Shown here: piece by piece, positions 31,898 to 42,485 of the stretch
Layout: each line of letters starts with the position of its first letter
Numbering within the stretch: the first letter of the stretch is position 1
Source: Tremella fuciformis
Lineage: Eukaryota; Basidiomycota; Tremellomycetes; Tremellales; Tremellaceae
Assembly: GCA_032768795.1 (NCBI GenBank)
Contig: CP136493.1
Span: 2,232,001-2,296,000, forward strand
Reading direction: 5' to 3'
Length of the DNA: 64,000 nt
Program-made: the position numbers and the translations under genes
The notes under the pieces: model-generated
Told to the model about the DNA's origin: nothing
Databases searched by the model: none
What the model saw: the letters and a program-made list of their open reading frames with translations, nothing else

Positions 31898-34505
31898 TCA
31901 CATCAAGACAATTTCTTGAGTCGAGGCCTGTTTTATCCAGTCGGACAAAGCATTGAGTGACTTGCTTGCAAGTTTCATGCGCTGATTCTCAACGATGACA
32001 ACAGCCTCTGCTGGGTTTATCGCACGAGCGTCGGCTATTGTTTGTACCAGTTTCCAAACAGGGGCTCGGCGCGAATAGAACTTTCGTTCGGCGTCGTTGC
32101 CCTTTTTCCAGCTTTGATCGTCGCCCTCGTATTGACTGCGTATAGAGGCACGACCGTTAAGGCCGAGGGTATACTCCGTCCAAAGGTCCTTTACAGTCGA
32201 CACGTTCCGGTCCATTTGATATGGCGTCATCAAAGGAATGCTGACCCCTGAAGCAGGCTGTTGGCTCGGGCTGCCGTCTGTCGACGTCGGTTGAATGGTC
32301 CTTTGATCAACTACATTGAGTGATGACGACATAAGGACAGCCGAGGCGTGTGGCGATGGCTGCAAAGGACCCGGGATCCACATGGGTCGAGAAAGCGCTG
32401 TGTGTATCGTCGCCACTAAACTGTGTAAAGCATGTGTTTGCTCTCCTGCGTTGATGCTTGATGTGGTAGACTCCTTGATAGCGGTGGCAATGTCGCCAAG
32501 CTGAAGCATAACCGCATTGTCTCTCCTCTGCAGTTCTGCAACGAGCATAGGCCAAGCCTGTACTAGTCGTTGATCGTAACACGTTTCATTGGTAGTCGTG
32601 CGAGCCAAAGCCATCCTTTCAAAATCCAGATACTCAGGGTCTTGGAAAAGCTGATGGCGGAAGATGAATAGTTCGGGATGTACGCGTCGCCAGTGCGGAG
32701 CATCTTGCAAGAAAGATTCGCGGAGTTCCTTTAGAGCTCGAAGGAAAGCGCGAGCGGCGAGGTCTTCCTGTTTGTTTTGGCCTGTTTCAAACCAGTGCGT
32801 CCTAAAAAAGTCAAGTTTAGCTCAAAGGGAGGACTCTCGACCTACCATTTGTCAACTTGAGGGTATACCTTTCGAGCTAAGGTCTCAGGAACTGGAACTG
32901 CCCGGGGCAGATGAAACCCTCCTTTGTTGATGTCAAAACCCCCTAAAGCCCTTAATGTCGCTAAAGAGATGTGCGTAAGATAGTGCTTCTCCATGACGCC
33001 GTCTGACCAGTTGCCAGCTCGCCTTATCTCTTGAATAGGTGCCCCAGCTCGTTCAGCCATTTGAGCACCTGTTTTCCTATTGATGTGCGTTGATTGATTT
33101 GTCCGAACTCCAACGGCTTGCAGTACGTCGTTCACTGCGAGTCGTTGTGTGTTGTATGACACGTGCCCTGACGCTTGCCTGCTGTTTTCGAGCAAAGGCA
33201 TGTCGTACCAACTTGATCGTGTCTCAAAGGATGGGAATCGTGTGCCAGTGACATCACAATCAAAACTGACGTCAGTCTAAGTGTTCGCACCCCCAAAGGA
33301 GCTTTACCGTGCGAATAGGTACAGGTTGAGGAATGAAACAGGGCACATCCTCAAGTTCGAGTTGCGCATGAACGAGGCGTACTGTTTCTTGTCTTCTCGA
33401 TTATTCTTTGACTCTACTAAGCAGAGGACCACGACAGGACAACGTGTGGGACCTTCGTTCGTCAACACGTCAATGCTGAGATCGGGAAGCAATAGTTTTC
33501 GTTGATTGTCGCCTCGAAGGAAACCGAACATTCCAAAGGCACTCGCACAAGCTTCTCTTAGCGAGCTCTCGTTGTTTTGTTTCAAGTAATGGTCGTAAGC
33601 GTCGGCGATCTGTTGCATATTGATGTAGCCGTCGTAGTATTGGTCTGTGTTGTTTAAAGGACGTCGATGGAAAGGAACAGACGCACGTACCTCTGCCTTT
33701 GTCTGCGTATGCTTTTTTCTTCCTTTCTCGACTGAATCGTTGCAATGCTCGTGCGACAGAACCCATCCAAGGTGATCTTGGTGTCTGATGGAGGTTCATG
33801 CCTCGTGAACACTGTGTATTCCAAAGATCGACCAAAGCCGCGATCCATAAACGCAGGCTCGTGGAAGAGACCCGAGTGTTGCGTACTACCTTTAAACCTA
33901 GCACGATCAATCAGACTCTGATTAAAGGACGCTTAGACGTGCAATATTCGGCACTCAAAGGAGGTGACTTGTTTGCAGAAGCCGACCCCAATGAAACGGT
34001 GTTGATGACATCGGCGACAATGCCTAGCTCTTCCTCGATTGTTGCACCAGGCATTTCTTCGTTTAGAATGGACGATTCTTGCGCTTCTAAACCGCTTTCC
34101 GTAGGCAACTGGTTCTTGGCAAGAACGTGCTCGTATACGAACATCAGAGCAGTTGTTGGCGTTATCGTATCCCTAGATCATTAGCGGCCTCCTTTGACCT
34201 CCACTCGTGCCCAAAGGTATGCTAACGTGGGCATAGATCGGTCTACGTGGGTCGTAGTTGGCAGAAGTGGGCAAAGGTTGGCAAAGGAGGGCTTGCGTTG
34301 GCGCCTTTACGCACCCCAAAGTCCAATTCTTCTCTCGACACCAGGCGTACCAGTGAACCTGCCGGCTTTCATACTGTTTCCTCGTACTTGGCGCGTGTGT
34401 TTCGTTCTTGAGGTGTGCCGACGCATCTACAGCCCCTTGGCCGGCGGCCAGTATAGCAGCGCTTCGGCTAAGAGTGAGTGGATTGTGTTTTACTTGTCTT
34501 CCCAT
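31898..34505 (-). CDS. Crypton-type tyrosine recombinase with GCR1_C-like tail
   Basis: A multi-exon gene of about 800 codons. Exon 1 (MGRQVKHNPLTLSRSAA... THAPSTRKQYESRQVHWYAWC) is a SAM-like core-binding domain. The second exon continues it (GDTITPTTALMFVYEHVLA) after a 150-nt intron. The catalytic domain shows Arg in FGFLRGDNQ, H-x2-R in THINRKTGAQ, a Trp/His-box position in RAGNWS and the Tyr in KHYLTH. The C-terminus (VSTVKDLWTEYTLGLNG, DDQSWKKGNDAERKFYSRR) matches GCR1_C, the DNA-binding domain usual in fungal Cryptons. All key residues are present and frames are open, so the enzyme may be active. It is the edge gene of the 16.8-kb element and points inward. Confidence 0.85.
34221..34305 (+). 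repeat. 10-bp phased iterons inside recombinase intron 1
   Basis: At least eight 10-bp units in exact register, for example GCAGAAGTGG, GCAAAGGTTG, GCAAAGGAGG and GCTTGCGTTG, sharing a TTGGCAAAGG-type consensus with 31831-31890. They lie in the first, unusually long intron of the recombinase gene. Confidence 0.8.
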
Positions 34506-34820
34506 AATGAAGAGTTGCGGGTCAAACTCAAATCGAGCATCGCGTCTTAGCTTCAAGACCGTGATAACGCAATTTGTAATCCTATTAGGAAATGATGACT
34601 GATATAACGCTCGATAACTTGATACATCCTGCACGAGAACGGCTACGACAATAGTTATATGCAGGTGCTTGCTAATTGAGATTAGCAGACGTTAGTATCG
34701 GAAGCTTGAAACTTTCCCGATGCGGTAATATCAAGCTCGGACATTTGTCCCGTCGCGGAAGCAATTTTGGCTGGCGGTCCCAGGCCAGTCCGGACATGAA
34801 TTTAGTATAATCATTTCCGC
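34506..34820. promoter_or_regulatory. Right terminal region of the giant element with three hairpins
   Basis: It holds the recombinase promoter and the element end. Stem-loops: TGCTAAT/ATTAGCA at 34670-34687 with a 4-nt loop; AGCTTGA/TCAAGCT at 34703-34737; CTGGC/GCCAG at 34771-34788. Such structures near a recombinase edge may mark att-like or enzyme-binding sites; that is inference. Confidence 0.5.
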
Positions 34821-34831
34821 TTGTGAAGGTG
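34821..34831. repeat. 11-bp direct repeat, right copy (TTGTGAAGGTG)
   Basis: Identical to 18054-18064. Here it directly precedes the remainder of NCS1 exon 2. Confidence 0.95.
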
Positions 34832-36553
34832 GGGGGAGGCCTGGGCCGTCAGCACCTGGTCGCTAGGCAGTGCTCTTGTCAGCATAGGTTTGAGCCCGGC
34901 CGAAGCTGTCATTGTCATCTTCTTCGCCTGCTGCCGTGAGCCACCTTGAGCCACTCAAAGGATGGTCAAGCTCACCATCAGTGGCGTCCGCCGCAATCGT
35001 ACTCAACGGCTATGCTGCTGCACGATACCACGTCGGCTACCCAGTCCTGGCTCGCGCCGTCTACGGCATCTGGGGCTCGTACTTCTTCGTCATACTTCGC
35101 TCGATCCTCGGCATCATCTGGGGCGGCGTACAGATGTACTTCGAAGGATTTTTTATCGCCATCATGCTCCGGTGCATCTTCCCTTCATTCCGCAACCTGA
35201 AGAACACCATCCCGGCCGTGCAGGCAATCGATACGCAGACACTCATCGGCTTCGTGCTCGCGTTCATCTTTACCATCCCATTTATGGCCATTCACACCTC
35301 CAAGCTGAGGCATCGTAAGTTCTACTCAGTTTCAGTTCTGTGCACTCCGCTGACATTCTAGTGTTCACGGTCAAGTCCATCATCGTCCCCATTGCGAGTC
35401 TCGGCATCTTAATCTGGGCCGTTGTCAACAACGGTGGAGCGTCAGCTGGCTCAATCGTGACGCCCGCTTCCAAGGGCATATCCACTGCCGCTTATGCCTT
35501 CTCGATCATCGCGCAGTTCAATTCGGTCATGGGGGCCAACTCGGCCCTCATCGTCACTGTCCCCGATCTGGCTCGGTACGCCAAGAATGACAGGTCGCAG
35601 ATTATCGGTCAACTGCTTGGGCTGCCTCTCAGTGTGTTATGCGCTGCATTTGGGTGCCTCACTACCGTACGCTATTCTCCCCACTGCAACTTGTTAGCTG
35701 ACGGGTAGGCCGCCGTACAGAACATGTGGGGTGAGACCTACTGGAACCTATACGACCTGCTCCAGGGCATCCTCGACCACTCGTACACTCCCAAGGCGCG
35801 GGCTGGGGTATTCTTCGCATCCGCCGCATGGGCATTCGCGACCTTCTCCACCTCTGTCGCATGCAACATCACCCGTGAGCCACTCTCTCCCTCACTCCTC
35901 TCCGCTGACAGACAGCCTTTGCGTCCGACGTCACCTGCCTGCTGCCGAAATACCTCAACATCGTGCGGGGTCAGTTCCTGTGCATCGTCGTCGCCTTCGC
36001 CATCACCCCGTGGCACATCCTCACCTCTGCGTCATCGTTCCTCAACTTCCTTGGCGGGTACTCGATCTTCCAGGGGTCCGTGGTGTCCATCATGATCGTC
36101 GACTACTGGCTGGTCCGGAAAGGGAACTACGACGTCGGGGCCATGTACGACGGGTCCCGCGGCGCCAAGTACTACTTCTTCTACGGCGTCAACCTGCGCG
36201 CTGCAGCGGCCTTCATCATCGGCTTCCTGCTTCCCTTGCCGGGGTTCATCGCTAGTTTCGGGACGGGTACCGTGTCAGTCGGCGCAACGCGGATGTATGA
36301 CCTGGGCTGGGAGCTTTCTTTCTTCGTGGGCGGCGCGGCGTACTACATTCTGTGCCTCATCTTCCCTGTTCCAGGGAAAGAGGATGCGCAGAAGCCTTTC
36401 GGCGTCATGGCGCACGACGACTGGGTGCTGCCGAATGGCGAGACGCGCATCTGGGATGGAGTCCAGGGCCAGGTGTATGGGAACAGGGTGGACGTGGAGG
36501 AGGTGAGGCAGCAGCAGCAGCAGGAGAGCAGCGAGGAAGATATCAAGTACTAG
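34829..36553 (+). pseudogene. NCS1 permease gene, 3' part (exons 2-6), cut off from its promoter
   Basis: Exons 34829-34935, 34982-35314, 35362-35666, 35709-35874 and 35916-36553, all with canonical short introns. Added to exon 1 (17835-18013) they give 1728 nt, exactly 576 codons, so no other damage is present. Membrane segments include STWSLGSALVSIGLSPAEAV, VLNGYAAARYHVGYPVLARA, GIWGSYFFVILRSILGIIWG, NITPFASDVTCLLPKYLNI and a C-terminal YYILCLIFPVPG. The NCS1 family imports uracil, allantoin, purines or thiamine-like compounds with cations; the substrate cannot be fixed here. The stop is 110 bp from the convergent regulator gene. Confidence 0.9.
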
Positions 36554-36662
36554 CCGACTAAGCTCGGCCATGGCTGCGTTCGGACCCCTCTAGGTCTGGA
36601 CAGCTCTGAGCGTGGTGGAGACGGAGGTGATAGATTGTAACGATGCATCTGGGTATTCGCGA

Positions 36663-39026
36663 CTATTCCCACGCCCAGCCCAAGTCGGCAGCAGCGGCAG
36701 TGTCTGCAATGCCTCCCTGGACAAAGTTGGACAAGTCTTGTGCGAACGAGTCAAAGAGGATATCACCGTCCAGCCCAAAGTCCAGCAAGACGTCGGCCGG
36801 GGGAGTGGGGATGGCGGGCGTGGAGGGCGGGACTACTTGGACCACTTGCTCCTGTTGCCCTGTGGACGGGCTGACGATGGGGTGTGAGCGGGGTCCGAAG
36901 ATGCCTGAGAGCTCGTCGTCGAGCATACGCTCTTGGCGTGCCGTGGCGCGGAACCGGCCCCGTTGCTGTATGGCCGAGAGGCTGGAGGAGAGGAGGGCAG
37001 AGTGCCATTGTGCTGCGAGCTGCCATGCTGGTTGTCAGAACTGCACAATCTCGTGACAAGGTGCAGGCTTGCCATCTGAGAGCTGCTCGAGGATGTCGAG
37101 GCAGCGCTGAAACGACCCGGCAGCGTTGTGAGCTGCTCCAGGGCAAACTGCATCGGGTCAGCATGTTGGTGAGCGGAGAAGGTGCAACTCACGTTCCGGC
37201 CACTTCAGTAGATACGAGAAAACACTGCCGCACATGGCGATGCCGAACACCTGGATCGGCGGGAACCCAAGCTGCGGCGACCGCACAGCAAACACAGTAT
37301 CGACATCGTGTAGAAGAGTCTCAGATGTATGTACCATGTCGTCGGCCATGCGCTGCCAGAATGCACGCTCTTCGTGCGGGACCGGGACGTCGGCGTCTAT
37401 AGCTTGAGCCATGGGCACGAGGTATACGCGTCGTAGGACGATCTTGGAGAGGTTCATGATGACCGAGATGGACAGGAAAGCCTAGGGCTCAACCGCTGGC
37501 CCTGTCTTGGCAGTGGAGGACGTACGAGATCTAAGCCTTCGACCGTCCAACCTCGAAGGTTACTTGTATTGAAGCGATGTCGTGGAGGAAGGGAATTCTC
37601 AAAGTCTTGCAGGGCCGTGAGCAGCGCCTGGCTGGACTGGCTCCAAACGCCGTCGGTCTCTCTACTAGCATGCCGCGCAGTCAAGCACCAGAGCACCTTG
37701 ACTTGTACTCTACCTCTCAGCACAGCTTATCTTCAGGCTCTCAAGCCCATAGGGTAGTGATGAATGGGGACTTACAAAGACGCAAAGAGCGATCTCGAGC
37801 CTTCCTCTTGCGACTGCGTTGGCTGGTGGGCCAACGTACCAGCCAAAGTGGACCGCTGAGCCGGTTCGAGCCCAAAGTTGAACTCTGACTCGTCGCAGGG
37901 TAATCTTGCATCGATCTCAGTCAAGGATATTTGGATCGGACGCGACTGGCCAGAGAGGAGGTTTTCGTGACAGTGAATGGCCCAGAAGGTCCGTCGAGCG
38001 ATCTCGGCCTGAATAATTTGGTCTGGTGTGGGGCATGGTGGGAGTTGATAGGTCGCTTCGCGATGCAAGCCCAGAAAGCCAGCCACTGGACGTCAGTCGT
38101 CACGGGAGTACAACTTGGTATCGGAGATACTTCTCATGGCTGTGCCCACGAGCATCTAGAGGCTCAGCACATCACCACAAGATGCCAGGAAACCACTCAC
38201 CCAGGCTTTTGGCCCATTGCCCCGACCCCACTCGGCCACACCCAGCAATAAGACTGAGTGTCAGCTGCGGTCTGCCCGTCGACCTCGACAGAGAGCTCAC
38301 AAGCCTGTGCCCTCTCCAGGCTCGGTCGTACCATCTCTGCCCCGTGTCGATGATCGGCCTGGTCGAGGAAGAAGTCGACGGCCTGTTTCCTCCCCCCATA
38401 CCGCTTCACGATCGAGGGCGCAAAGGCCGCAGCAATGGAACAGATAGCCAGAAGGAGGAAAGATGACACCCTCTCAGGTTCCGTCACGTATCGCTCGATG
38501 AATTGGGCCTTGTGCAGAAATCCAAGCTGGAAATAGGAAGATGAGCAGCTTCTGATAGCCTCAATGACCATTTCCGGGGGCGGCAGGACCGTCGATGCGC
38601 CCGTTTGGTCATCGCATGTCGTCCGCGATGCATGTTGCGCCAGGAGCGGGGAGACCAGGTCGGGCAGAGGTCGTATGGGCGGCGAAGAACTGCTCGATGC
38701 CCCGGCGGAACGCTCATGGCTGGGCGCTTGTGGTCGGCGGCGATGCTATAGTGAGCACTTTGTCGTGTTGGGGGCCGGCTGCTCACGCTTCTATCGAGGT
38801 ATGACTGTCCTCGAGGGACGAAGGCGCTAAGGCTCAGCATATGAGTCCAAGTGTAGCTCCTCACTCACCACTCTGACTGTACCGACAGTGCAGAGCACGA
38901 CTCGCAAGGCGCCACACCAGCTGTAGCAGAGGGTCCGGGCATGCACTTGATGCGGAACCTCCTACACCGGGTGCACGCTTTGCTCGCGCGCTTGAGGCCT
39001 TGTCGGGGTGTTGGTGCGTCCAGCAT
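36663..39026 (-). CDS. Zn2Cys6 transcription factor 1 (fungal-trans type)
   Basis: Starts at 39026 (MLDAPTPRQGLKRASK) followed by the zinc cluster ACTRCRRFRIKCMPG...APCESC, with the sixth Cys after the first intron (donor at the end of SVQSEW). Several short exons carry the fungal-specific middle homology region: FQLGFLHKAQFIERYV, LLAICSIAAAFAPSIVKRYGG, MAGFLGLHREATYQLP, IARRTFWAIHCHENLLSG, RRVYLVPMAQ. The end is acidic and aromatic (DLSNFVQGG...DLGWAWE), a likely activation tail. The plan and C-terminus parallel factor 2 at 55944-58614, so the two are probably distant paralogs. It lies tail to tail with the NCS1 permease and head to head with the SET gene (134 bp apart). A regulator of the local transport genes is inference. 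Confidence 0.8.
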
Positions 39027-39160
39027 AGCAGCTCTCAAGAGCAAGAAGAAGAAGAAGGAAGTAGGCTGTTTGGCGGCAAAAGGCCGGCATAGATAGCATC
39101 CTCACTCGAATGACATTCGCTTGGGTTCTCCTCTTCATCTGTTCAATCCTCACCGTCTGC

Positions 39161-40646
39161 ATGGACGCAAATCGGCGATGCGTGAGGTCTTGCATAGCGT
39201 CAGCTGCTCCGCCTTCACTCAAGATCTTCAATCGCTGGCTGGAAGAGCATGACGCTTCCCGGAACCCATCACTCAAACTCGAGTACTCGGCAGAGGCCGG
39301 ATGGCATGTCCGTGCCGAGCAAGACCTGGAGGTGGGGCAGCTGAGTGAGCAGTCCTTGGGCTGAAGAGGGCTTTTAATAGTCTGACTTCCAGTCTGCGAG
39401 GTTCCCAAGTCTGCTGTCTTTTCTCATCGCACATCACCATTCTCGGCAATATGCCCCATCGATGTGGAAGAAGCCTCTTCAGCCGATATGATACTCCATC
39501 TCGCCGCATCGATTTTGTACGAGCTTCGCCAAGGAGAGGCGTCAAGCTGGTGGGGATGGCTTCAGATGCTGCCGAGGGAGATGGACATCCTGCCCACATT
39601 CTGGGCGGATGAGGAGATCGGTGGGAAGGATGGTCAACGTGCTCTCGAGATTCTGCGTGGAACCGAGGCAGCCAAGGAGCTGGCTCGCAAAGATGCCGAG
39701 GGTCTGTCATGCGTGAGCTGCCCCTGCGAGTCTCCGAGAGCTGGCTCATGACCAGTCCAACCTGCGAGAGCTGTTTGCAGCTGTGCTGCCGTACTATCCG
39801 TCCACTGCGGCCCATCCTGCTCCGCCCACATTCCACGACTTCGCTCATGCCTTCAACCTAGTATCGACTCGAGGGTTCGTCATCGACGACTACCACGTCA
39901 TCGCCCTCATACCTTACTGTGACATGTTCAACCACTCTACTCTTTCCTCGCACACCTCTCTCCGAACCGATCGTCGTGCCAAGGAAGACTACCTTTCAGC
40001 TTCATCGACCAGACCCGACACCGTAGAGATGCGAGTGGAGCGAATGATAACGGCCGGAGAGCAGGTCCTCACATGCTACGAGGATGACATCGGGGACGCG
40101 AAGCTACTCGTCGAGTGGGGATTCATCACCGGAGAACAAGCGGGACCTGGCCTCACGTGGAGTCCAAGGGAGATGGTCGCCTGCCGACCTGGATCCGTCG
40201 GCGTGTTCTTCGAGGTGATTCAGCGCGATCGGCTGGCAACAAGTCTGACAGGTCAACAGGCTCTTGTGGGGCCTCCCAGCTCTGACCGTCCCGGATTGCT
40301 CAACGTCTGGCCAGATGGTCGAGTTTCTATCAACCTTCTTGCTGCCCTGCACGTCCGAGAAAATTGGGAGGAGCACAGAGACGTCACCGTCGAAGCCCTG
40401 GAGAATAGCATCATGGACACTGCCAACATCATCGAGACGGGAAAAGTGCTGGCAGACAAGGCGGTCAGCATCGCCCTCGGGATCTGCGAGCTGCTGGAAC
40501 AACGACTGGCGGTTTATACCGAGGACGTCCCTCAATCGTCAAGCGAACACGGCTGTCCGCCACATCTGGCACAGCGATTTGTCAACAAAGAAGTCGAACT
40601 CTTGAAGGAGGTCCTCGATACCTGGCGCAACCTGCAGATGGTATGA
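39161..40646 (+). CDS. SET-domain protein lysine methyltransferase, RKM/SETD6 type (464 aa)
   Basis: Exons 39161-39344, 39393-39712 and 39756-40646, 465 codons with the stop. The split SET domain is recognisable. The N-terminal part has GWHVRAEQDLEVGQLICEVPKSAVFS, the insert carries WWGWLQMLPREMDILPTFW and ELARKDAEG, and the core has IALIPYCDMFNHS (the SAM-binding NH motif), RMITAGEQVLTCYEDD and LLVEWGFI. A helical substrate-binding tail follows. Relatives methylate ribosomal proteins or other non-histone targets. The start at 39161 is the best ATG, but the first 20 residues are poorly constrained; an upstream in-frame frame from 39110 lacks an ATG until there. Shares a 134-bp divergent promoter with Zn2Cys6 factor 1. 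Confidence 0.85.
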
Positions 40647-41690
40647 AGGCTCTCTGATCATCACTTAGGAGCTCTTTTCCCCATGAAAGACCCCGAGGAA
40701 CCTCGGCATTTGAGCTGAGATATCAGCTTGCTGACCATACTGGCTAGCATGTCAGAACGCCCCCAGCTGCAAGCCTTCTTCGTTGAACAACCCCTCAGCG
40801 CCTTCGCAACTCACGCTCTAGCCTTGAAAGGCTTAGTAACTGCCCCGAAAGGGCGCATGAAGGTCGGAATTGGCACGTCGTATCACGAATGCTCACAAGA
40901 CTCAATGCAGATCAAGCGGTTATTCGATTCGTTGACGAATCACGGCAAGCAAGTTTGATTGTTGCCTGGTACACCGTCATGACATAATTGAGGAAGATGT
41001 CACATGGAAGCAAAGGGCCAGCTGAGACTCTCATTCCCGATGGATTGGGCTAATGTGTACTACGAGTACTGGTCACCTGTGCAAATACTCAGATGAGAGT
41101 TGAAGACCATTGCGAATCAAAGTCTCGTCGCCTTCGTCTATTTGCAAGGGGATTATCGAAGAACAGGATGTTTGGCATTACCCGCCACGGTTAGACAAGC
41201 TTCTTTCTTGCTTCTGCACCAACATCGAGTTGCCAGGGCCCCCAAATCTCTTGAGGCCTACAGAGCTGCCTGCGAGTCCACAATCTAAGCGGGCTGCGAG
41301 TCGACTAGATTGTCGATGACTCAACTATACAAGACCGGTCCCGGGAAGCGCATTGGGTGATATCACATTGTCACTGGCTATGCAACACAAAGGCAGAGAA
41401 GCTCCTGAACGGCAAATCACATCCGCTGGACACCGAATCGTGACGTGAAATCCGAACGTGACCAATTTCTCTCACCACTTGACGACTGCAATTACTAATG
41501 TTGCTTCAAATTTGCGCTGACACTGTGGGAAATGCTACTTTCTGTTTGATATTCTGAAATGCAGCACAAAGGAGATTTCTAGACTCTCGCGGCCCATTGC
41601 ATATCGTCCACAACTATAAGAACCCGTCAAGCCACAGGTCCGCATCTCACAGCATTCTGACTTGCACAGCATTCTGACTTGCACAGCATT
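40647..41690. other. Intergenic; left part of a duplicated block
   Basis: From about 40970 to 41330 the sequence resembles 43715-43990 (shared GAAGATGTCACA, GAGACTCTCATTCCC, TTGTGCAAATA-like and TTTGTCTAT-like words). It is therefore the 5' flank of gene A in a segmental duplication. A 76-codon frame at 40728-40958 has no recognisable features and is not called. A 17-bp tandem unit (AGCATTCTGACTTGCAC) repeats at 41651-41690. Confidence 0.55.
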
Positions 41691-42462
41691 TGTCAGGAAA
41701 CCGACACGGCATCCTGACCACGAGACTACCACGAGGCAACTTCCGACGGAAACATCCAAAGGATCCTACGAACCGAAGAACGTGAGTACGATAGAACCGT
41801 CACTATTAGTCACGAATAACTACGACTTGCTCTTGAAAGCGCTGGAACAACCTGGAGAACGATAGAAGGATACGTCTCAGTCTTCCATCGGCCGAGTTGA
41901 GATAGGAACGCACGCAAGGACAAGAGTCAGGTCCACGATAACGGAGGATAGAGTTATCTCACAGTCAGGGCCACGGGGCGGAGACCGAGGACGATAAGGA
42001 CGACGACGGGCACGCAAGGAGATTAGATGCAAGCCAGCGCGGAGAGAAGACGATAGAAGAGAAGAGAGACGACGAGAGAATACTAGAGAGTATTGGGAAC
42101 GAGTAGAAGCGACTAGGAGAACGATGGAACGATCCACGAAGGACGATGCTAGAAGGATCAGAGTGAGAGCGGGCGAGAGTCAGCAGATACTTAAGAAGGA
42201 AGATCGCAGAGGAAGTTCCTCAGCGATCTAGTTAACTAGTCCTCTAGATAGAACGTCTACTTAGAGAATCGACCGTACCAGTGACGAGAGATAGATAAGT
42301 GAAGTGAGTCTTGATTGCTCCTCACCCAGCTTGGTTCCATTCTACTCTTGTTCGTTACTATCTGTTACGAATAGTCGTTGATAGTTAGCAGCTTGAACCG
42401 ATAGGTTGATTTAGGTGAGCTTTAGTTGGATCTAAAACAGGTCACCGGGTACAGGTCTGACA
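41691..42462 (+). mobile_element. Solo LTR-1, 772 bp, TSD GCATT
   Basis: GCATT lies on both sides (41686-41690 and 42463-42467). It is nearly identical to copies at 5627 and 12928 and inserted into the 17-bp tandem repeat. Because it sits 24 bp before the ATG of gene A, it has replaced that gene's promoter neighbourhood. Confidence 0.95.
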
Positions 42463-42485
42463 GCATTGAGCTTGTAGCTCATCAA

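Larger units (their letters stand above)
18065..34820. mobile_element. 16.8-kb giant Crypton-like cargo element inserted in NCS1
   Basis: The insert is 16756 bp, bounded by the 11-bp direct repeat, and all interior genes are foreign to the permease. From the right edge inward it carries a Crypton-type tyrosine recombinase (34505-31898, minus), a Cys-rich gene (31585-30694, minus), a giant transposase/deubiquitinase/zinc-finger/Ulp1 gene (30105-20928, minus) and a convergent coiled-coil gene (18520-20860, plus). Only 315 bp separate the recombinase start from the right edge. I see no terminal inverted repeats. A recombinase as the edge gene pointing inward, with cargo behind it, is the plan of Starship elements, but their captain is a DUF3435 protein. 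Because a MULE core is also encoded and 9-11 bp duplications are typical of MULEs, either enzyme could have moved it. Confidence 0.88.

Noticed and set aside
31831..34305. A small separate Crypton bounded by the two iteron arrays
   Set aside because: Exon 1 of the recombinase lies outside the right array and is needed for the core-binding domain, so the arrays cannot be the outer ends of the recombinase unit.
40728..40958. 76-codon plus-strand ORF
   Set aside because: No motif, no splice support and no counterpart in the duplicated block.
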